From assembly GCF_014205165.1 (NCBI RefSeq), contig NZ_JACHMZ010000001.1, positions 2,812,501 through 2,876,500 of the forward strand: a stretch of DNA of 64,000 nucleotides. The letters are read 5' to 3'. The translations under genes were made by a program, and so were the position numbers. The stretch is from Micromonospora carbonacea (lineage in GTDB: Bacteria; Actinomycetota; Actinomycetes; Mycobacteriales; Micromonosporaceae). Shown piece after piece: positions 25,389 through 32,431 of this stretch. The notes under the pieces were generated by a model that did not search any database, was not told the DNA's origin, and saw only the letters and a program-made list of their open reading frames with translations. Position 1 is the first letter of the stretch. Every line of letters begins with the position of its first letter.

Positions 25389-25394
25389 TAGGGT
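25389..25394 (+). promoter_or_regulatory. -10 hexamer TAGGGT, 6 nt before GTG
   Basis: TAGGGT ends 6 bases before the GTG at 25401 of the methyltransferase gene; leaderless pattern. Confidence 0.5.
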
Positions 25395-25400
25395 GCGGCC

Positions 25401-26237
25401 GTGACGGACGGGTGGACGTGGGACGAGTCCTTGTTCGCGGGCGCCTCCGCGCACTACGAGCGGGGCCGCCTGCCCTACGCGGCGGGATTCGTGGCGGCGC
25501 TGGCCGACGAGCTGGGGCTCGACGGGTCGGGGCGGCTGCTGGACGTGGGCTGCGGCCCGGGGACGGTGACCGTGCCGCTGGCGGGCTGGTTCGCCGAGGC
25601 GGTGGGCGTGGACCCCGACGCCGGGATGCTGGCCCGGGCGCGGCTGCGGGCCGCGCGCGACGGCGTGGGCAACATCCGGTGGGTACGGGCGCGGGCCGAG
25701 GACCTGCCCGCCGGGCTGGGCGTGTTCCGGGTGGTGGTGTTCGCGCAGTCGTTCCACTGGACGGTGCAGGACGCCGTCGCCGCCACGGTGCGGGGGATGC
25801 TGCCGCCGGGCGGGGCGTTCGTGCACGTCGGCGAGGTCACGGAGCCGTCATCGACGCAGGGGCTGCCGCATCCGACGCCCCCGTACGACGGGATCGCCGA
25901 CCTGGTGCGCCGCTGGCTCGGGCCGGTGCGGCGGGCCGGTCGGGGGTTCCTGCCGGGCGGGACGCCGGGCGGCGAGGCGCAGGTCCTGGCCGGGGCGGGC
26001 TTCGCGGGCCCGACGCGGCTGCGGGTGCCCTCCGGCGTGGTGGCGCGGCGGTCGGTCGACGACGTCGTGGCGTGGGTGCACTCGCGGTCGGACGGGGCCC
26101 CGCACCTGTTCGGGACGCGGCTGGCGGAGTTCGACGCCGAGCTGCGCGCCCTGCTCCTCGCGTCGTCGCCCGGCGGATGGTTCGCCGAGCGGGTGCCCGA
26201 CACGGAGGTGCGGATCTGGCGTACCCCCCGGGCCTGA
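25401..26237 (+). CDS. class I SAM-dependent methyltransferase
   Basis: A 278-residue methyltransferase with the Rossmann-like core: motif I LLDVGCGPGTVTVPL (about residues 47-61), acidic motif II GVDPDAGML, and motif III-IV region VVVFAQSFHWT with the Methyltransf_11-type FHW. The N-terminus WDESLFAGASAHYERGRLPY is typical of small-molecule methyltransferases. Substrate unknown. It stands alone with its own promoter and ends in a strong hairpin. Confidence 0.88.
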   Translation: MTDGWTWDESLFAGASAHYERGRLPYAAGFVAALADELGLDGSGRLLDVGCGPGTVTVPLAGWFAEAVGVDPDAGMLARARLRAARDGVGNIRWVRARAEDLPAGLGVFRVVVFAQSFHWTVQDAVAATVRGMLPPGGAFVHVGEVTEPSSTQGLPHPTPPYDGIADLVRRWLGPVRRAGRGFLPGGTPGGEAQVLAGAGFAGPTRLRVPSGVVARRSVDDVVAWVHSRSDGAPHLFGTRLAEFDAELRALLLASSPGGWFAERVPDTEVRIWRTPRA

Positions 26238-26258
26238 GTGGCGGGGTCCGGCCGGGTG

Positions 26259-26298
26259 GCGTGCCGCCGGCCGGCACGGGGGCCGGCCGGCGGCACGC
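26259..26298. terminator. 17-bp perfect hairpin between convergent genes
   Basis: GCGTGCCGCCGGCCGGC (26259-26275), loop ACGGGG, GCCGGCCGGCGGCACGC (26282-26298). Serves the methyltransferase and the glycosyltransferase. Confidence 0.75.
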
Positions 26299-26313
26299 GG
26301 CGGGGCGGGCCGG

Positions 26314-27612
26314 TCAGCCGGCCGCGACGGACGCGGCGGCGGCCACCTGCACCAGCGGCCCCTGCACCAGTGGGCCCTGCACCGAGCCGCCGATGCGGTG
26401 GGTCTCGGCGAGGAGGTGGGCGCGCCAGCGCCGCCACAGCGGGGTCATCCGGGAGGTCAGCCAGACGACGTCGACGGCGTCGTCGGGCAGAACGGTGCGG
26501 ATGCCGAGGGCGTGGCGGGCCGGGCGCGCCGGGTCGTCGGGGAGCTTGGCGAGCAGCGTCTCGTCGTAGTCGAACAGGTGGGCGGGCGGGAAGCCGGGCG
26601 GCAGCTCGCCGCCGCAGCCGAACACGGCGATCCGGGCGCCGGGCGGCACGGTGTCGCGCAGCCGGGCCAGTTCGGCCGTGACGTCGAGGGCGCGGACCCG
26701 GTTGACGGCGCGGCGGATGGCGGGCAGTTCCTGGCGCAGGTGCCAGGCGCGGGTGTCCTCCAGTTGGGGCAGGTGCCGGGCGAACCAGGCCCAGAGCAGC
26801 TCCAGCACCGGCTCGGGGTGCTTGCGCAGGATGGTCAGGACGTTGCTGGGGTTGTCGCCGGTGTCGCCGGTGGCCTCCCGGGGGTGGGGGCTGTCCACCG
26901 CCCACGCCTCGCGGCTGACCTCGAAGGCGAGTCCGTGGCGGTCCAGGCGCAGGCCGAGTTCGATGTCCTCGCCGCCCCAGGAGCGGAAGTCCTCGTCGAA
27001 GCCGCCGACGGCGTGGAAGCCCGCCGCCGGCACGGAGCAGTTGAGCGACCAGAACAGCTGCCAGGCCAGGGGCACCCGGGACAGGTCGAAGGCGGTGCTG
27101 GCGAAGGTGGCGTGCCGGCCGTCCTGGAAGGAGGGCAGCGCGCCGAACGCGCGGACGATCTCCTCGGGGCTGCGGTCGCGGGTCGCGGCCTCCAGCCCGG
27201 GGAGCGGATCGCCGGGCTGGTAGCCGAAGGTGTAGCCGAGGACGGCGCGGGGCGGCCCGGGCCGGGCGTGGGCGGCGAGGTGGGCGGCGAGGAAGTCGGG
27301 GCCGGGCAGCACGCCGGTGTCGACGAACGCGAGGACGTCGCCGGTGGCCAGCCGGGCGCCGGCGTTGCGGGCGGCGGCGGCGCGGAAGCCGAGGTCGGGC
27401 TGGAAGTGGTAGCGCAGGCGCAGCCGGTCGGCGAACGCGTCGACGGTCTGCCGGGTGTCGTCGGTGGAGCCGTCGTCGGCGACGACGACCTCGTACCGCT
27501 CGGCGGGCATCCGTTGGCCGGCGAGCGCGGTCAGGGTGCCGCGCAGCAGGGGCGCACGGTTGTAGGTGGGGACGATGACGGAGATCAGTGGCGTTGCGGC
27601 GCCAGATGACAT
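26314..27612 (-). CDS. family 2 glycosyltransferase
   Basis: A 432-residue GT-A fold enzyme. The N-terminus ISVIVPTYNRAPLLRGTLTA, VVADDGSTDDT, and a DxD-like LAFVDTGV mark the GT2 nucleotide-sugar site. A galactosyltransferase-type segment FHAVGGFDEDFRSWGGEDIE supplies the catalytic base region. The C-terminal 130 residues form an extra domain and end in a short repeat (QGPLVQGPLVQ) encoded by a 15-bp tandem repeat. No transmembrane segments. It probably adds a sugar to an envelope or secreted glycan; donor and acceptor unknown. Confidence 0.88.
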   Translation of the reverse strand: MSSGAATPLISVIVPTYNRAPLLRGTLTALAGQRMPAERYEVVVADDGSTDDTRQTVDAFADRLRLRYHFQPDLGFRAAAARNAGARLATGDVLAFVDTGVLPGPDFLAAHLAAHARPGPPRAVLGYTFGYQPGDPLPGLEAATRDRSPEEIVRAFGALPSFQDGRHATFASTAFDLSRVPLAWQLFWSLNCSVPAAGFHAVGGFDEDFRSWGGEDIELGLRLDRHGLAFEVSREAWAVDSPHPREATGDTGDNPSNVLTILRKHPEPVLELLWAWFARHLPQLEDTRAWHLRQELPAIRRAVNRVRALDVTAELARLRDTVPPGARIAVFGCGGELPPGFPPAHLFDYDETLLAKLPDDPARPARHALGIRTVLPDDAVDVVWLTSRMTPLWRRWRAHLLAETHRIGGSVQGPLVQGPLVQVAAAASVAAG

Positions 27613-27739
27613 GGTGTGACTCCGGTACTCGGGGGCGTCACAACCTATCGACCGTTGACTGAGTCGCGCATCAGTCGTGAGGCTTGTTCATCTCCTGCTT
27701 ACGGAGCGCGGGAAGCCCTTACCCGAGTCACATTCCCGT

Positions 27740-27765
27740 ATTGTCGGGCATCATTGTCGGGTATC
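27740..27765. repeat. 13-bp perfect-phase tandem repeat
   Basis: ATTGTCGGGCATC (27740-27752) directly followed by ATTGTCGGGTATC (27753-27765), 12 of 13 identical, in the AT-richer divergent region between the glycosyltransferase and the antiporter genes. Likely regulator half-sites. Confidence 0.45.
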
Positions 27766-27864
27766 GGCCGTGACCGAAACAGCCCAGCCGCGACGAGCCG
27801 ACGCGGGAGCGGGGCGCGTCCCGAACTGTGGGCGATGATCGTGATTTCTGGCAGGGTTGACACC

Positions 27865-28971
27865 ATGCCGGCCCTCCTGCGTTCCCGTGTCACCGACTGG
27901 ACCCTCACCGTGCCCGTGCTGGCCGTGGTGATCCTGGCTCTGACCTGGGGCAGGGAGCTGCCCCCGCTGGTCGTGGGGGTGGTCGCGACGTTCCTCGCCG
28001 GGGCGGTGCTCGCCGCCGTGCACCACGCGGAGGTGGTCGCCCACAAGGTGGGCGAGCCCTTCGGCTCGCTGGTCCTCGCCGTCGCGGTCACGGTGATCGA
28101 GGTGGCCCTGATCGTCACCCTGATGATCAGCGGCGGGGACAAGACGGTGTCGCTGGCCCGGGACACGGTCTTCGCCGCCGTCATGATCACCTGCAACGGC
28201 ATCCTCGGCCTGTCCCTGCTGCTCGGGGCGCTACGCCGCCGGGTGGCGGTGTTCAACCCCGAGGGCACCGGCGGGGCCCTGGCCACCGTGGCCACCCTGG
28301 CCACGCTCAGCCTGGTCGTGCCGACCTTCACCACCAGCCGGCCCGGCCCCGAGTTCTCCACCCCGCAGCTCGTCTTCGCCGCCGTGGCGTCGCTCGCCCT
28401 GTACGGGCTGTTCGTGCTGGTGCAGACCGGCCGGCACCGCGACTACTTCCTGCCGGTCACCTCCGACGGGACCGTCGCCGACGCCGACGGCGACGGACAC
28501 GCCGACCCGCCGTCGACCGGCGCCGCCCTGGCCAGCCTGGTCATGCTGCTGGTGGCGCTGATCGCCGTGGTGGGCCTCGCGAAGATGGTGTCCCCGGCGA
28601 TCGAGGCCGGGGTCTCGGCGGCGAACCTGCCGCAGGCGTTCGTCGGTGTGGTGATCGCGCTGCTGGTGCTGCTGCCCGAGACCCTCGCGGCGGCCCGCGC
28701 CGCCCGCCGCGACCGGGTGCAGATCAGCCTCAACCTGGCCCTCGGTTCGGCCATGGCCAGCATCGGCCTGACCATCCCCGCCATCGCCATCGCCTCGATC
28801 TGGCTCGACGGGCCGCTGCTGCTCGGGCTCGGCGGCACCCAGCTGACCCTGCTGGCGCTGACCGTCGTCACCGGCGTGCTGACCGTGGTGCCGGGCCGGG
28901 CCACCCTGTTGCAGGGCGGCGTGCACCTGGTCCTGCTGGCCGCGTTCGTCTTCCTCGCCGCCAGTCCCTGA
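27865..28971 (+). CDS. chaA: Ca2+/H+ (cation/proton) antiporter, ChaA-like
   Basis: A 368-residue inner-membrane antiporter of the CaCA superfamily, exporting Ca2+ (or Na+/K+) in exchange for protons. There are about eleven membrane segments and two alpha-repeats, HKVGEPFGSLVLAVAVTVIE in the first half and PETLAAARAARRDRVQISLN followed by LALGSAMASIGLTIP in the second, each with the acidic transport residues. A soluble acidic loop DADGDGHADPP separates the halves. Length matches E. coli ChaA. The ATG at 27865 is chosen by alignment to the family N-terminus; 27835 is an alternative. Confidence 0.9.
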   Translation: MPALLRSRVTDWTLTVPVLAVVILALTWGRELPPLVVGVVATFLAGAVLAAVHHAEVVAHKVGEPFGSLVLAVAVTVIEVALIVTLMISGGDKTVSLARDTVFAAVMITCNGILGLSLLLGALRRRVAVFNPEGTGGALATVATLATLSLVVPTFTTSRPGPEFSTPQLVFAAVASLALYGLFVLVQTGRHRDYFLPVTSDGTVADADGDGHADPPSTGAALASLVMLLVALIAVVGLAKMVSPAIEAGVSAANLPQAFVGVVIALLVLLPETLAAARAARRDRVQISLNLALGSAMASIGLTIPAIAIASIWLDGPLLLGLGGTQLTLLALTVVTGVLTVVPGRATLLQGGVHLVLLAAFVFLAASP

Positions 28972-28990
28972 CTCCTCGCCGCCACCCCTG

Positions 28991-29019
28991 CGGGCCGCGC
29001 GCCGGCCCGGCGCGGCCCG
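28991..29019. terminator. 10-bp hairpin after chaA
   Basis: CGGGCCGCGC (28991-29000) and GCGCGGCCCG (29010-29019), 20 bases past the antiporter stop. Confidence 0.5.
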
Positions 29020-29134
29020 GCCCACGGGTGCGGCCCCGGTCGACCGCGATCGGGGATGGTCACCGTGTCGCCGGCCGGGCATGATCGACAGGGAGCCGGG
29101 GTAGTGGACCGGTGGGACGAGCCCGGGAGGCACT

Positions 29135-29884
29135 GTGACGGCACGGTCGGGACGTCGACCCGGCGGCCCGCTGGCCGGTCTGCTGGCGGCGCTGGTGCTG
29201 GCCAGCGGCTGCGTGGTCGGCGGGGTGAACGAGGGCGCGCCGCAGCAACCCCTGCCCCGGTCGACCCGCCAGCCCAGCTCGCCCCAGGGGGAGCAGACCC
29301 GCGCCGACGGCACCACCAGCGTGGCCGAGTTCGAGGAGGACATGGCCGTCGCGGTGGACAAGGCCGAGATCTACTGGACCGCGCAGTTCCGGGCGTCGGG
29401 CCGACGGTTCCAGCCGGTCCGGCGGGTCGTGCCCTACCAGCGGGAGGGCGAGGTCTCCTGCGCCGGGCAGGCCCTGCCCCGCAACAACGCCGTGTACTGC
29501 TCGGCGGGCGACTTCATCGCCTACGACGTCCGCTGGTCGGTCGCGGCGTTCCGGCAGGTCGGCGACGCGTTCCTCTACTACCTGCTCGGCCACGAGTACG
29601 CCCACGGCATCCAGGTGCGGCTCGGCCTCCGTGCCCAGTTCACCATCCAGCAGGAGTTGCAGGCCGACTGCCTGGCCGGGGCGTACATCGGCGGCTCGAT
29701 CGAGGCCGGTGAGCTGCGGCTGGAGGACGGCGACCTCGACGAGTTCCGGGAGGGGCTGCTCGCCGTCGGCGACGACCCCGACCAGCCGTGGTTCGCCGAG
29801 GGCGCGCACGGCACCGCCGAGCAACGCACCGACCACTTCTTCCGGGGCTACGAGCAGGGCCTCGCGGCCTGCAACCTGGGTTGA
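29135..29884 (+). CDS. neutral zinc metallopeptidase lipoprotein (YpfJ-like)
   Basis: A 249-residue exported lipoprotein. The signal peptide ends in the lipobox LASGC (Cys near residue 26). The mature part is a zinc peptidase of the YpfJ/KPN_02809 family, with HEYAHGIQ (HExxH) near residue 151, a third ligand region QELQADCLAGAYIG, and a C-terminal GTAEQRTDHFFRGYEQGL helix. Four cysteines may form disulfides. The GTG at 29135 has GGGAGG upstream. It probably degrades or processes proteins outside the membrane; substrate unknown. Confidence 0.9.
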   Translation: MTARSGRRPGGPLAGLLAALVLASGCVVGGVNEGAPQQPLPRSTRQPSSPQGEQTRADGTTSVAEFEEDMAVAVDKAEIYWTAQFRASGRRFQPVRRVVPYQREGEVSCAGQALPRNNAVYCSAGDFIAYDVRWSVAAFRQVGDAFLYYLLGHEYAHGIQVRLGLRAQFTIQQELQADCLAGAYIGGSIEAGELRLEDGDLDEFREGLLAVGDDPDQPWFAEGAHGTAEQRTDHFFRGYEQGLAACNLG

Positions 29885-30035
29885 GGGCGGGCGGGGAGCC
29901 GGGCCGACGGCGTCCCCGGCGGGGACCGGGTCCCGGCGGCGACCGGGCCGACGCAGGTCAGGGCGGGGACCGGGTCTCGGCCGGGGCGGGCCGGCTGCAA
30001 GGATCGGGTCGACCCCGCGACGCCTGGAGGACCCC

Positions 30036-30707
30036 CTGAGCAGCCACTACCCCGCCGCCGTGCTCTTCGACATGGACGGCACCCTGGTCGACAGCGAGAA
30101 GCTGTGGGACGTCGCGCTGCGCGAGCTCGCCGCCGAGTACGGCGCCACCCTCTCCGACGCCGGGCGCAAGGCGCTGATCGGCACCAGCATGGCCGACGCG
30201 ATGCGGATCCTGCACGACGACCTCGGCCAGCCGCACCGCGACCCGCAGGCCAGCGCGGCGTGGATCGACGCCCGGATCCTGGAGCTGTTCCGCACCGGGC
30301 TGCGGTGGCGGCCCGGCGCCCTGGCGCTGCTGCGGGCCGTCCGCGCGGCCGGCATCCCCACCGCCCTGGTCACCTCCAGCGGCCGGCCGCTGGTGGAGGT
30401 GGCGCTGGACACCCTGGGCCGGGACAGCTTCGACGCGGTGGTCTGCGGCGACGAGGTGGACGCGGCAAAGCCGCACCCCGAGCCGTACCTGACGGCCGCC
30501 CGGCTGCTCGGCGTGCCGATCGACAGGTGCGTGGCGATCGAGGACTCCCCGACCGGGGTGGCCAGTGCCCTCGCCGCGGGCGCGGCCGTGCTGGCGGTGC
30601 CGGCGGAGGTGCCGATCGCGCCGGCCGACGGCGTACACCAGCTCGACAGCCTGACCGGCGCGGACCTGGAGCTGCTCGCCGCCCTGCTCGGCGACCCGCC
30701 CGCCTGA
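30036..30707 (+). CDS. HAD superfamily hydrolase (phosphatase-like), probable CTG start
   Basis: A 223-residue haloacid dehalogenase-type phosphatase of the beta-phosphoglucomutase-like subclass. Motif I is LFDMDGTLVDSE, motif II TALVTSSG, motif III KPHPEPY, motif IV AIEDSPTGV. It hydrolyses a small phosphorylated metabolite. No ATG, GTG or TTG precedes the conserved N-terminus in a suitable place. CTG at 30036 sits 6 bases after GGAGG and gives SSHYPAAVLFDMDG; the only other in-frame option is GTG at 30060, which leaves just two residues before the catalytic Asp motif. Confidence 0.85.
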   Translation: MSSHYPAAVLFDMDGTLVDSEKLWDVALRELAAEYGATLSDAGRKALIGTSMADAMRILHDDLGQPHRDPQASAAWIDARILELFRTGLRWRPGALALLRAVRAAGIPTALVTSSGRPLVEVALDTLGRDSFDAVVCGDEVDAAKPHPEPYLTAARLLGVPIDRCVAIEDSPTGVASALAAGAAVLAVPAEVPIAPADGVHQLDSLTGADLELLAALLGDPPA

Positions 30708-31070
30708 CCGCCGGCCTCCCTGCGCCCATGTCGATCTCTGTTGACGGTGCTGGGCGTGGCAACTACGCTCCGCTGCGTGTCCGGCCCCAAGGCATCCAGA
30801 CGCTAGCCACCGCTGCGCGGTGGCTGGCCCCGACGAGGGCGCGGTGCAGCTCGGCCCAGGCTGAGCCAGCGCGCCTCGTCGCCGTGCCGTCACCCACGCC
30901 GCCGCTGTTGCCCGGGATGCCGTAGCCGCCGCCCTGACCTATCGGGCCCGTGCTGCCGTCGCTCCCGGTCGCCTCGCGCGGCGGTGCCCGTGCGCCCGGC
31001 TGGACCGATCCGCCGCGCCGTGGCCCGCCGCGTTCCCGCCATCCACCCACGACGCGGTTGTGGAGTCGTC
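30708..31070. other. 363-bp intergenic region upstream of cmx
   Basis: No supportable gene. A hairpin AGCCACCGC (30805-30813) / GCGGTGGCT (30817-30825) with a 3-base loop is the only clear structure. The frame of the efflux gene is open upstream to a GTG at 30984, adding 29 basic residues, but GGAG before the ATG at 31071 favours the shorter protein. A leader-peptide or attenuator arrangement, known for some chloramphenicol efflux genes, is possible but not shown. Confidence 0.5.
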
Positions 31071-32249
31071 ATGCCAATTGTGATCTACATTCTCGGGCTC
31101 GCCGTCTTCGCCCAGGGAACATCCGAGTTCATGCTGGCCGGCCTGATCCCGGACATCGCCGCCGACCTGCGGGTCTCAGTCCCGGCAGCCGGCACGCTCA
31201 CCTCGACCTTCGCCGCCGGAATGATCGTCGGGGCACCGCTGATGGCCGTGCTCAGCCTCCGCTGGCCCCGCCGTTCGGCGCTGCTGGTCTTCCTGACCGT
31301 CTTCATCGCCGTCCACGTCGTCGGGGCCGTCACCGGCAGCTTCGGCATCCTGTTGGCCACCCGCGTCGTCGGTGCCGTGGCCAACGCCGGGTTCCTGGCC
31401 GTGGGCCTCGCCACGGCGACCGGCCTGGCCGGGCCCCACGCCAAGGGCCGGGCCGCCGCCGTGCTGCTCGGGGGCGTCACCCTCGCCTGCGTCGCGGGCG
31501 TGCCCGTCGGCGCCGTGCTCGGAAACCTGTGGGGCTGGCGCTCGGCGTACTGGGCGGTGGCCGCCGTCTCCGTGCCCGCCGCCCTCGCGATCCTGCGTTC
31601 CGTGCCGCCCACGCCGCCGGGCACGCCCGTGCCCGACGCGCGGCGGGAGCTGCGCGCCCTGCGCCGTCCCCGACTGGCCGTGACCCTGCTGCTGGCCGCG
31701 CTGGTCAACGGCGCGACGTTCTGCACCTTCACCTACCTGGTCCCGCTGGTCACCGAGGTCAGCGGGTACGGCAGGGCGTGGGTGCCGGCGCTGCTGGCGG
31801 CCTTCGGCCTGGGATCGTTCGCCGGCGTCACCGTCGCCGGCCGGCTCTCCGACAGCCGGCCGATGCCGGTCCTGGTGGCCGGCGGCCCGGCCCTGCTCGC
31901 CGGCTGGCTGCTGTTCGCGGCGACCGCAGCGATCGCCCCGGTGGCGTTCCTGCTCGTCCTCGTGCAGGGGACGCTGTCGTTCGCCGTCGGGGCCACGCTG
32001 ATCACGCTGGTGCTGTATCGGGCCGCCGACGCGCCGTCGCTGGGCGGCTCCTTCGCCACCGTCGCCCTCAACGTGGGCGCGGCCATCGGCCCCCTGCTGG
32101 GCGGCGCCGCGATCGGTGCGGGCCTGGGCTACCGGTCCCCGCTGTGGGTCAGCGCCCTGCTGGTGGCGCTGGCCCTGACGGTGGGGCTGACCCCGACGGC
32201 CCGGGGTCGGGACCGAACGGACGCCCCCGGGCAGCCGATCCCGTCGTAG
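31071..32249 (+). CDS. cmx: Cmx/CmrA-type MFS efflux transporter
   Basis: A 392-residue, 12-helix major facilitator of the DHA1 drug:proton antiporter group, closely resembling the Cmx/CmlR chloramphenicol exporters. It has LGLAVFAQGTSEFMLAGLIP at the start, RWPRRSALL in loop 2-3, GFLAVGLATATGLAGPHAKG, and motif C-like GVTLACVAGVPVGAVLG. It likely exports chloramphenicol or a related compound by proton antiport; drug specificity is inferred from similarity. The start is fixed by GGAG 7 bases upstream. A small minisatellite and the 55-bp repeat lie after the stop. Confidence 0.88.
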   Translation: MPIVIYILGLAVFAQGTSEFMLAGLIPDIAADLRVSVPAAGTLTSTFAAGMIVGAPLMAVLSLRWPRRSALLVFLTVFIAVHVVGAVTGSFGILLATRVVGAVANAGFLAVGLATATGLAGPHAKGRAAAVLLGGVTLACVAGVPVGAVLGNLWGWRSAYWAVAAVSVPAALAILRSVPPTPPGTPVPDARRELRALRRPRLAVTLLLAALVNGATFCTFTYLVPLVTEVSGYGRAWVPALLAAFGLGSFAGVTVAGRLSDSRPMPVLVAGGPALLAGWLLFAATAAIAPVAFLLVLVQGTLSFAVGATLITLVLYRAADAPSLGGSFATVALNVGAAIGPLLGGAAIGAGLGYRSPLWVSALLVALALTVGLTPTARGRDRTDAPGQPIPS

Positions 32250-32298
32250 TCCGCGCGACCAGCCGCCCGCCCTGGGCGACCCCGCCAGGGCGAGCGGC

Positions 32299-32358
32299 GT
32301 GGGCGACCGGTCCCGGCCCCGCCGTGGGCGACCCGACCCGGCCCCGCCGTGGGCGACC
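32299..32358. repeat. ~25-bp minisatellite after the efflux gene
   Basis: CGTGGGCGACC recurs at 32299, 32323 and 32348 within units of about 24-25 bp (CCGGCCCCGC then CGTGGGCGACC). A degenerate fourth unit (CTGGGCGACC) lies just upstream. Noncoding, directly next to dispersed repeat copy 2. Confidence 0.55.
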
Positions 32359-32373
32359 GGGCCCGGCGCTCGG

Positions 32374-32428
32374 CGTTAAGAAGGGCCCCCTGCTATGCCG
32401 AAGGCGTTAACAGGGGGCCCTTCCTTGC
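32374..32428 (-). repeat. 55-bp two-module dispersed repeat, copy 2
   Basis: Reverse-complement counterpart of 9761-9815. Here the two modules form a 13-bp perfect inverted repeat, GAAGGGCCCCCTG (32380-32392) and CAGGGGGCCCTTC (32411-32423), with an 18-base loop. It ends 4 bases before the ABC permease stop and sits between convergent genes, so it may act as a bidirectional terminator. Confidence 0.75.
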
Positions 32429-32431
32429 GAC

